A stretch of 64,000 nucleotides of DNA, taken from assembly GCA_019823025.1 (NCBI GenBank), contig CP081940.1, forward strand, positions 310,001 to 374,000, written 5' to 3'. Shown here piece by piece: positions 58,001 to 64,000 of this stretch. A model generated the notes under the pieces. That model made no database searches. It was not told where the DNA came from and was given only the letters and a program-made list of their open reading frames with translations. Source of the stretch: Methylophilales bacterium (lineage in GTDB: Bacteria; Pseudomonadota; Gammaproteobacteria; Burkholderiales; Methylophilaceae). The translations under genes and the position numbers were made by a program. The stretch's first letter is position 1, and each line of letters begins with the position of its first letter.

Positions 58001-59031
58001 TGGGAAACATACTTTGGAATCCTGAGAAAAATTTAATTAAGGCAAGGTTTGAGGAATTACATCTGATTGGGTCCGATGATTCAATTGAAGAATGGGATGG
58101 AGCATACGAATCTGAGGACCCTATCATAAAGGATCCCCCTAAAATTGATTTAAAAATTCAGGAGTTTTTACTGCAATCAAAATTTTTTGATAATGATTTG
58201 AATGGGAATTTAACTTTCCAAGCTAGTAAAAGTAATAACAAATGGTTTATCGATCTATTTAAATTCCTCAACCCTGACTATGCACTAAAAGTCACAGGGA
58301 TATGGCACGATGAATCTCCTAAGCCAGATACAGAAATTGATTTTGATTGGAAAATAACAGATCTAGATAAAACACTTGAGGAATTTAACCTTGATAAGCT
58401 CATGACGGGTGGCACAGGACAATTAAATGGAAAGCTTTCATGGCCAAAAAGCCCTTGGAAATTCGATAAAGAAAAAGCTTCAGGCTCTGTTTTAATTAAT
58501 ATCGATAAGGGTGTCATACTCGAAGCACAACCAGGGGCGATGGGAAGGCTCTTTGGCTTACTATCACTTCAATCACTACCCAGTCGACTTACTTTAGATT
58601 TTAGTGACATATTTGCGGATGGATTTGCTTTTGATTCCATTGATGGTCTAGCTGAGCTTGAAAATAGCAATATACATTCAGATAATTTTGAAATTAAAGG
58701 GCCCGCTGCTGATATCGTTATTGAGGGTGATGTCAATATCAAGGATGAAACACAAGACTTGGTTGTTACCATAACACCTAATGTCACAGATACAATGTCT
58801 ATCGCAGCGCTCGCAGGAGGGCCAATTGTTGGAGCGGCAGCTTTTGTATTTCAAAAGCTTCTAAATGATCCTTTGAATGAGGTCCTTACAGATCAGTATA
58901 GGCTAACCGGTTCATGGACTGATCCTCAAGAGACACCCATTGATAGAGATACATTGAAAAATGTCGGTGAGGGAATTACTGATCAGATAGACGAGCAAAT
59001 CATCAACCCAACGCAAGAGCTATTCAAATAA
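55069..59031 (+). CDS. yhdP: YhdP-family AsmA-like envelope lipid transport protein
   Basis: A 1320-residue protein anchored by an N-terminal membrane segment (ILLTLSGLIISLFIIGYLAFYFFV, residues 12-35), followed by a very long beta-rich periplasmic part. It has the YhdP/TIGR02099 start (LVQEISKATNKKVTIETFDATWNITNPRF) and the C-terminal block PGAMGRLFGLLSLQSLPSRLTLDFSDIFADGFAFD. Family members (YhdP, TamB, YdbH) form lipid-conducting bridges from inner to outer membrane. It is acidic and Asp/Asn-rich. It is 13 bases before tldD; in many Betaproteobacteria a nitrilase gene lies between the two. Confidence 0.92.
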   Translation: MKTVHFKLIKKILLTLSGLIISLFIIGYLAFYFFVQTNLDYYKNELVQEISKATNKKVTIETFDATWNITNPRFIIKDFSIYANSSEKAFTFEKFEVDVSWMSLLKFELVLDQVTLYDLAVEIQKNSETDYLIGGWNVSYDPNSNDEFDGKLINWILNQDEVQMINAKIIWIDKTRANSPPLVLDDINLSYSTSDILSYLDRHLFYLDFFSSAGTKEKVSLSGHFDADSINELLEADGALSFKFDALNLYAFTPWIDYPLTIKDGTGSLSINIEFENGKLKEGGSSFSVQNLNANMIDNAKQGLVFKDISGEFEYELVNDDVNIILDNLFLTTNSKLQFEDSAASIKYNFERNQINKATLVVDRFDLGSVQEISNQFLPEEHMVNVIINELSAKGEIDDLKLKWDRTSDEEEPNLKLKAKFLELEINEFESFPGLKNITGEVNIENEKGIIRSVSRDVKITKKDVFRAPLHLNQFSGSVNWNNQKYSFNEVTIKDDYMEAIFNGTVKYESLDNLYVDINIDSPTLNIPYFKVYYPKQIGEDGLGWLDTSLLEGTAENTNIQMKGKVKDFPFIDENNEPDLSKGYFRVRTSVKDSFIEYGDNWPEVEKFDAEVNVNGGDVFITSQKGELDKSQIKIFNGAITPFTADEVVLNIDSTLDSSAENIIYAVNNSPIKEAMKGMSDDMEGKGDGELKLVLNIGFDDLDNIPFKGTYEFLGSTLENPQLEIPPISDLRGVLEFNNNDVKITNLDGKLFGEPLNLKLKNADGATIIDLKGIIGENMVKELLGENWLKNINGQADWEGLITLGENKSEFKITSDLLGIQIKNLSFLDKAKNKSEDTALKLTIIKKSTGEDSDVINITLGDHVKGVINSANDENGDPSLTNGLIEVNSDKKAQIPESGIVFIANLNEVDLEELVALIPDNASETSNTESSQSKSMTIEAVLNINELDAYGYVFNNFKLKLRPEDSGFIVQLDGRGAMGNILWNPEKNLIKARFEELHLIGSDDSIEEWDGAYESEDPIIKDPPKIDLKIQEFLLQSKFFDNDLNGNLTFQASKSNNKWFIDLFKFLNPDYALKVTGIWHDESPKPDTEIDFDWKITDLDKTLEEFNLDKLMTGGTGQLNGKLSWPKSPWKFDKEKASGSVLINIDKGVILEAQPGAMGRLFGLLSLQSLPSRLTLDFSDIFADGFAFDSIDGLAELENSNIHSDNFEIKGPAADIVIEGDVNIKDETQDLVVTITPNVTDTMSIAALAGGPIVGAAAFVFQKLLNDPLNEVLTDQYRLTGSWTDPQETPIDRDTLKNVGEGITDQIDEQIINPTQELFK

Positions 59032-59044
59032 GACTATAAATAAT

Positions 59045-60478
59045 ATGCAAGACTTTCAATTTTCAAACAAATTTATTATTGATAAAAGTGACCTTAGTCA
59101 TCAAAATATTATTAAATATCTAGACGATATTAAAAATAATTCTGTTGATTATGCAGATATTTATTTCCAATATAGCAAAAATGAATTTTGGTCACTTGAA
59201 GATGGTGTGGTAAAAAATGGAAGTTATTCAATTGATCAGGGGGTGGGTATTCGATCAATTTCAGGCGAAAAAACGGCTTTCACCTACTCTGACGATATTT
59301 CAAATGCTGCATTAAAAGCGGCTGTCAAAGCTATAAATTCAATGGGCAGCCAAGGTAAAGGGACTATTTACCAACTACCTAAAGATAACACGCCTTCACA
59401 AAAATATATCGATGAAGATCCTACACAAAGCATTGAAAATAATGAAAAAATAATGATTTTAGAAAAAATTGATAGGCTTGCTAAAACTCTAAGCCCCTTA
59501 GTTTCAAAAATATCTGCCTCACTTGCTTGTAGCTACGATATTATTTTAATTCAAAATCATTTTGGCCATCTAGTCGAAGATGTTAGACCTTTGGTTCGTT
59601 TGTCAGTTTCGGTTATTGTTGAATCAAAAGGAAAGCGAGAGCAAGGCTCCTCGGGTGGAGGTGGAAGATATAGTCTTAATTATTTTGATGATGAAATATT
59701 ATCCAAGTATACAAAAGAGGCTGTAGATAGTGCGCTCATAAATTTAGAGGCTGACGCTTCTCCTGCCGGCTCGATGACTGTTGTATTAGGTTCAGGTTGG
59801 CCAGGAATACTGCTCCATGAAGCAATTGGACACGGTTTAGAGGGAGACTTCAATCGAAAAGGTACCTCCGCATTTAGTAATAAAATGGGGCAACAAGTAG
59901 CTGCCAAAGGGATTCACATTGTTGATGACGGGACCATTGATGATCGACGAGGGTCATTAAATGTTGATGATGAGGGTAATGCCACAAAAAATACAACGCT
60001 CATTGAAGATGGAAAGTTAGTTGGATATATCCAAGATGCGCAGAATGCAAAATTAATGAACATGGAGGTGACAGGCAATGGAAGAAGGGAGTCATATGCT
60101 CACCTGCCCATGCCAAGAATGACTAATACATATATGCTAAATGGAAATCATACCAAAGAAGAGATTATAAAGTCGGTAAAAAATGGTTTGTACGCCAATA
60201 ATTTTGGAGGTGGGCAAGTTGATATCACAAGCGGCAAATTTGTTTTTTCAGCCTCTGAGGCTTATTTAATTAAAGATGGTCGTATTAGCCATCCAGTAAA
60301 AGGAGCTACGATTATTGGAAACGGTCCAGACATCCTAAAACAAGTAAGTATGGTAGGCAATGACCTAAGTCTTGATTCTGGGGTGGGTACCTGCGGCAAG
60401 GATGGTCAGAGTGTTCCTGTCGGCGTTGGGCAGCCTACTTTGAAAATTGATAATATCGTAGTTGGTGGGACAAATTAA
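59045..60478 (+). CDS. tldD: TldD-type metalloprotease
   Basis: A 477-residue peptidase subunit of the TldD/TldE pair, which processes modified peptides in E. coli and degrades unfolded peptides. The zinc motif HEAIGHGLEGDFNRKG is near residues 257-272, with two histidines and acidic residues. The catalytic-region segments SGGGGRYSLNYF and FGGGQVDITSGKFVFSASEAYLI follow, and CGKDGQSVPVGVGQPTLKI forms the conserved end. Its partner TldE/PmbA is not in the window. It is joined to yhdP. Confidence 0.95.
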   Translation: MQDFQFSNKFIIDKSDLSHQNIIKYLDDIKNNSVDYADIYFQYSKNEFWSLEDGVVKNGSYSIDQGVGIRSISGEKTAFTYSDDISNAALKAAVKAINSMGSQGKGTIYQLPKDNTPSQKYIDEDPTQSIENNEKIMILEKIDRLAKTLSPLVSKISASLACSYDIILIQNHFGHLVEDVRPLVRLSVSVIVESKGKREQGSSGGGGRYSLNYFDDEILSKYTKEAVDSALINLEADASPAGSMTVVLGSGWPGILLHEAIGHGLEGDFNRKGTSAFSNKMGQQVAAKGIHIVDDGTIDDRRGSLNVDDEGNATKNTTLIEDGKLVGYIQDAQNAKLMNMEVTGNGRRESYAHLPMPRMTNTYMLNGNHTKEEIIKSVKNGLYANNFGGGQVDITSGKFVFSASEAYLIKDGRISHPVKGATIIGNGPDILKQVSMVGNDLSLDSGVGTCGKDGQSVPVGVGQPTLKIDNIVVGGTN

Positions 60479-60483
60479 AACCT

Positions 60484-61056
60484 TTATTTAACGCGATTTT
60501 TATATTCAAGCGTTCTTGTGTCAATCTCAATCTTGTCACCATTATCACAAAATATAGGGACCATAAGCTCAAAATCTGTACTTAGCTTTGCTGGCTTCAT
60601 AACCTTACCTGAAGTTGTGTCACCCTTTACAGCAGGTTCTGTATAGATTATTTCTCTAATTACTGAATTTGGAAGCTCTACTGATATCGGCCTTTGTTCA
60701 TAAAAAACGATTTCACAGGCCATGCCATCCTCTAGAAATTTTAATGTGCTCTCCATAGCATCCTGATCAATTTCATATTGATTAAAATCTGAATCCATAA
60801 ATATATAATTTGGGTCAGAAAAATAAGAGTACGTTACCTCTTTTTTTTCTAAGATAACTAAATCAAATTTATCCGTTGCTTGATAAATCTTTTCTGCCGC
60901 GTTATCAGTAAGCAAATTTTTCATTTTCATTTTAACAATAGCAGCATTCTGCCTTCGGCCCGACTTTGAAATATTATATTCTGACTTAAGAACCACCATA
61001 GGATCCCCATCAACAATAATTACATTACCCACCCTTACCTCTTGTGCTGTTTTCAT
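60484..61056 (-). CDS. efp: Elongation factor P
   Basis: A 190-residue translation factor that relieves ribosome stalling at polyproline. The N-terminal KOW-like domain has the tip loop [14 protein letters not shown], where the EarP-type EF-P has its rhamnosylated arginine (R34 here, with R35 next to it), instead of lysine. Two OB domains follow, ending [14 protein letters not shown]. The length fits. Strong GAGGGG precedes the ATG. The EarP gene, often adjacent, is not in the window. FimV in this window has runs of Pro-rich repeats that could need EF-P. Confidence 0.95.
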   Translation of the reverse strand: MKTAQEVRVGNVIIVDGDPMVVLKSEYNISKSGRRQNAAIVKMKMKNLLTDNAAEKIYQATDKFDLVILEKKEVTYSYFSDPNYIFMDSDFNQYEIDQDAMESTLKFLEDGMACEIVFYEQRPISVELPNSVIREIIYTEPAVKGDTTSGKVMKPAKLSTDFELMVPIFCDNGDKIEIDTRTLEYKNRVK

Positions 61057-61085
61057 TGCAACCCCTCAAAATAAAAATTTTTTTG

Positions 61086-61091
61086 ATTATA
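61086..61091 (-). promoter_or_regulatory. Candidate -10 element of efp
   Basis: A perfect TATAAT sits on the minus strand just after the greB stop and 30 bases before the efp start. No good -35 lies 16-18 bases upstream within the greB end, so this is only a weak promoter candidate. Confidence 0.3.
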
Positions 61092-61096
61092 CCTTT

Positions 61097-61567
61097 TTAA
61101 TAATCAATCTTAATAATTGTATAGGTAGTATGAACGCCATTAATATCTACACTCACTACCTCTTCCCTTTCTCGACCTAATAATGATTTTCCCAAAGGCG
61201 ATACCCAGCTTATATATTGTTTATCATGTGTTGTTTCATGCTGACCGACAATCCTTAGATTTAATTTTTTTTTACTCTTTCCTTGACATAACTCAACATA
61301 GGCCCCAAAAAAAATCTTATCTGTATTTATTTGATCGTTTGGATAGATAATATTTGCATCTTCAATTATAGAAGTAAGAAACTTAATCCTAGAATCTATT
61401 TGTCTTAACTTTTTTTTCCCATAAATATAATCACCATTTTCGCTTCGATCTCCGTTTCCAGCTGCCCAACTTACAATCTGGACAATCTCTGGTCGTTCAG
61501 CTTTTATCAATTGATTAAGTTCATCCTGTAATTTTTTAAAACCTTCGGGTGTTATATAATTTTTAAT
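61097..61567 (-). CDS. greB: Transcription elongation factor GreB with AUU start
   Basis: A 156-residue GreA/GreB factor that rescues backtracked RNA polymerase. If only ATG, GTG or TTG are allowed, the first start is TTG 61510, which removes the front of the coiled coil. The same frame continues upstream as KNYITPEGFKKLQDELNQL, exactly the conserved Gre N-terminus, preceded by an ATT at 61567 and an in-frame TAG at 61579. AGGA lies 7 bases before the ATT. GreB traits are AERPEIVQIVSWAAGNGDRSENGDYIYGKKKLR in the coil (read as words) and the C-terminal FKBP-like domain. AUU is therefore the likely initiator. Confidence 0.88.
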   Translation of the reverse strand: MKNYITPEGFKKLQDELNQLIKAERPEIVQIVSWAAGNGDRSENGDYIYGKKKLRQIDSRIKFLTSIIEDANIIYPNDQINTDKIFFGAYVELCQGKSKKKLNLRIVGQHETTHDKQYISWVSPLGKSLLGREREEVVSVDINGVHTTYTIIKIDY

Positions 61568-61626
61568 AAATATTTCCTAATAATTTTAATTAAAACTAAT
61601 TCCTATTTGTCGAGTTACAATTATCC

Positions 61627-64000
61627 ATGATGTTTAACAATTCTTATAATGCGATTTTATGCCAGACTGAAAATCAAGTTCATGATATTCAGTTGATATT
61701 TCAGAATAAAAGTCAAAATAAAAATACCCCGATTCCAAAAATTAAAGTAATTGATCGTTGGCTATTTGAGCAATTTGAAGAATTCTGCATGATTAAATTT
61801 TCAGATAAAAATTTCAAATTACTTAATGGGATAGAAGAGAAGTTTATATGGGAAGAAATTATAAAAGCTGAAAATGATGTGGCAAAGAGAGATTTTACGC
61901 AACATACCATAGGAAGACTATGTCAGTTAGCGAGAGTGGCGAATAAACAAATTGAAGAATATTGCGTAAATAATGAGGATTTAGAAGCTAATACTGCAAC
62001 AAACGGAATTATTATGAAGTGGAGGGATAAATTTAAAGAAAGATGTAAGCATCTTAATGTAAATCCATTGTATGAATTCATACCCTTTTTTATTGAACAA
62101 CAAGAAGATAAAAATATTATTAATGGGCAGTCTCTATACATAATAGGTTCTGATACCAACATAACTATCTATAACAAATTAATTGAGGTGCTAAGTAGAA
62201 CAAATGAGGTAACAAAGCACGAAGTGATTAAAAAGGGTAGAAGTGAAATAAAAGTATATGCATGCCAGAACTATAAGAAAGAGTTATATGCTGTTACAGA
62301 GTGGATTAAGGAGAAACAAAAACAAAATCAAAACCGCCTTCTAATAATAAGCCCAGCGTTAGAACGATTTCAAATAAAGCTTCAAAACCATATCGATCGA
62401 GAAATTCAACCAAAAATATTTACAAGTATTGACCATGAAAATATCTACAACTCAAGCCTCCGAAGACCGCTATCAAAAGAGCCAATAATTTGTGCGACAT
62501 TTAATCTAATAAAACTTAATTTGAAAGCAGAAGTCACGACAGAAATTATTTGTGATTTACTAAAATTCAATAATTGGATTGACGCAGATGAGCAAAAAAA
62601 TAGAGAGAAATTAGCCCAGTATATTTCCAGTAAAAATATAAAAAAAATTAACCTTACTAAGTTAATGGGGATGATTCGAAATGATACTAAATTAAAAGAT
62701 TTAGATCTGAATAAACTTGAAATCGTCCTTAACGAAATCATAAAGAATCAAGCATTATGGGATAAATCTAATTCTATAAGTGAATGGGTAACTATTACAA
62801 GATTATTCTTAGAAACCATTAAATTAGGAGATATTAATAAATTATTAACATTTGAAATCAATAATTTAGAGAACTTCTATAAATTACTACATCAATTAAG
62901 TCTAAATAAAATATTTACAAAAAAAGTTATATTTTCAGAGTATATAGAGAAATTGAGCTTTTACTTAGAAGGTTTTGTTCCCGGGCCATTTAACGATAGT
63001 GCAACAGTAGATATATATGGATTTGATGAATACCCAATAAAAAAATATGATGCGATTTGGGTAATGAATATGAATGAAATTTACTACCCAGGAAACAATC
63101 AAGGCAATCCATTTTTATCAAATAAAATTCAAGATAAATACCATATTAATGACAAGCATAGTTTGAAAATTGACCTTGAGAATAAGTTTAAGAGAATTAG
63201 AAATTCTTCAGAAAACATAATAATTTCATACTCAAAAAATGATGAAGATTCAGTTATTGAAAAAACTAAATTACCAAAAGAAATTGAAATTATTTCTGAT
63301 GAGGAATATGTAAATAAAAAAGAATTGAGCAATCACAATGATAATCATGAATGGATAAAAGATCATATAGCACCAGCCCTGAACTCTAACTCCGTTAATC
63401 TTCATCAAGGGATTAAATGCTTAGAGGCTCAGCTAGTTTGCCCAGCATGGGCATTTTATAGCTTCAGACTTGGCGCAGAAAGCTTTGAATATGATTTAGA
63501 AGATGAAATATCACCAATGGCTAGAGGAAACCTTATACATAAATCATTAGAGCTTTTTTGGGGGTCTATGAAGAACTCAGATATACTTTTTAATACGCCA
63601 CTAGACCCTGATTTAGCATTAAAAATTGATAATGTTATTGACACTGTAATTGCTGACCATAAAAAAAAATATCCCATGATGCCAAAAGTTCTTATTGAAA
63701 CAGAAAGGAAGCAGCTTAAAGTTGCCTTAACTAATTGGCTAGACTTAGAAAAAAATCGTGACCATAATTTTGAAGTTATAAGCAGGGAAGAAAAACATCA
63801 AATAAGTATTAATCGTGTCCAATTTAATATAAAAATTGATCGAATTGATTTAATCAATTCAAATAAAAAAATTATTATTGATTACAAGACTGGAGAAACA
63901 GAATCAATCAATAGTCTCTATAATATGGATAGCTTAAAGAGTTTACAGCTTCCCATCTACGCATGCTTTAACAGTCATAAAGATATTGATGGAGTTGTGT
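61627..64000 (+). CDS. AddB-like PD-(D/E)XK nuclease repair protein, C-terminus cut by window edge
   Basis: At least 791 residues, frame open to the right edge. The N-terminal part resembles a degenerate superfamily I helicase (AddB/Rep-like) without a visible Walker A motif. The C-terminal part has the PD-(D/E)XK nuclease layout: CPAWAFYSFRLGAE near residue 608, ARGNLIHKSLELFW near 634, KIDRIDLINSNKKIIIDYKTG near 735-755, and LQLPIYACF near 775. This matches the 'probable DNA repair protein' family (TIGR03623) of Betaproteobacteria, whose gene usually precedes a UvrD-type helicase/nuclease. ATG 61627 is followed by a second ATG; no clear Shine-Dalgarno is seen. Divergent from greB, 59-base gap. 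Confidence 0.85.
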   Translation, partial: MMFNNSYNAILCQTENQVHDIQLIFQNKSQNKNTPIPKIKVIDRWLFEQFEEFCMIKFSDKNFKLLNGIEEKFIWEEIIKAENDVAKRDFTQHTIGRLCQLARVANKQIEEYCVNNEDLEANTATNGIIMKWRDKFKERCKHLNVNPLYEFIPFFIEQQEDKNIINGQSLYIIGSDTNITIYNKLIEVLSRTNEVTKHEVIKKGRSEIKVYACQNYKKELYAVTEWIKEKQKQNQNRLLIISPALERFQIKLQNHIDREIQPKIFTSIDHENIYNSSLRRPLSKEPIICATFNLIKLNLKAEVTTEIICDLLKFNNWIDADEQKNREKLAQYISSKNIKKINLTKLMGMIRNDTKLKDLDLNKLEIVLNEIIKNQALWDKSNSISEWVTITRLFLETIKLGDINKLLTFEINNLENFYKLLHQLSLNKIFTKKVIFSEYIEKLSFYLEGFVPGPFNDSATVDIYGFDEYPIKKYDAIWVMNMNEIYYPGNNQGNPFLSNKIQDKYHINDKHSLKIDLENKFKRIRNSSENIIISYSKNDEDSVIEKTKLPKEIEIISDEEYVNKKELSNHNDNHEWIKDHIAPALNSNSVNLHQGIKCLEAQLVCPAWAFYSFRLGAESFEYDLEDEISPMARGNLIHKSLELFWGSMKNSDILFNTPLDPDLALKIDNVIDTVIADHKKKYPMMPKVLIETERKQLKVALTNWLDLEKNRDHNFEVISREEKHQISINRVQFNIKIDRIDLINSNKKIIIDYKTGETESINSLYNMDSLKSLQLPIYACFNSHKDIDGVV

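Overview
The window is a compact, AT-rich stretch of a bacterial chromosome with almost no spare DNA; the longest gene-free gap is about 306 bases, and many neighbouring genes overlap by 1-25 bases. Gene order and content point to a small-genome betaproteobacterial methylotroph of the Methylophilales, close to the marine OM43/HTCC2181 type. The evidence is the classic betaproteobacterial run leuC-leuD-leuB-asd-fimV-truA-trpF-trpB-trpA-accD-folC-dedD-cvpA-purF-metZ, the block gyrA-serC-pheA-hisC, a PQQ cofactor operon (PQQ serves methanol dehydrogenase), formate-tetrahydrofolate ligase, and a DUF934-type sulfite reductase operon. The taxon is inferred from gene content and order; no rRNA or tRNA gene was found.

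Layout. 1-10.4 kb (minus): RNase R (cut by the window edge), hpt, galU, moaE-moaD, rmuC, two tandem O-acetylhomoserine sulfhydrylase paralogues, a YigZ-family protein and fhs. 10.7-18.7 kb: a cysB-type regulator facing a plus-strand sulfate assimilation operon (TSUP permease, cysI, DUF934, cysH, cysD, cysN), then fdxA and two small paralogous lipoproteins. 18.7-23.0 kb (minus): pqqB-C-D-E followed by an MFS exporter, with no pqqA visible. 23.1-30.0 kb (minus): gyrA, serC, pheA, hisC and a DAHP synthase, closed by a terminator.

30.0-45.0 kb (minus): metZ with its own promoter and a well-conserved SAM-II riboswitch, preceded by the leu-asd-fimV-truA-trp-acc-fol-purF superoperon. 45.0-49.5 kb (minus): yajQ, argG, argF, argD and a PuuD-like membrane protein upstream of a strong terminator. 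49.6-55.0 kb: a DMT exporter, a two-component system, and a divergent acetyl-CoA synthetase whose upstream region carries a 16-bp direct repeat. 55.0-64.0 kb: yhdP-tldD, then efp and greB on the minus strand (greB appears to start at AUU), and a large PD-(D/E)XK repair protein cut by the window end.

How it works together: much of the window serves sulfur and methionine supply (sulfate to sulfide via the cys operon; sulfide into homocysteine by two MetY-like enzymes and one MetZ), C1 metabolism (Fhs, PQQ), and amino-acid biosynthesis (Leu, Trp, Phe, His-type aminotransfer, Ser, Arg). The most informative non-coding signals are the SAM-II riboswitch before metZ, the direct repeats upstream of acs and of fhs, and the AUU start of greB.
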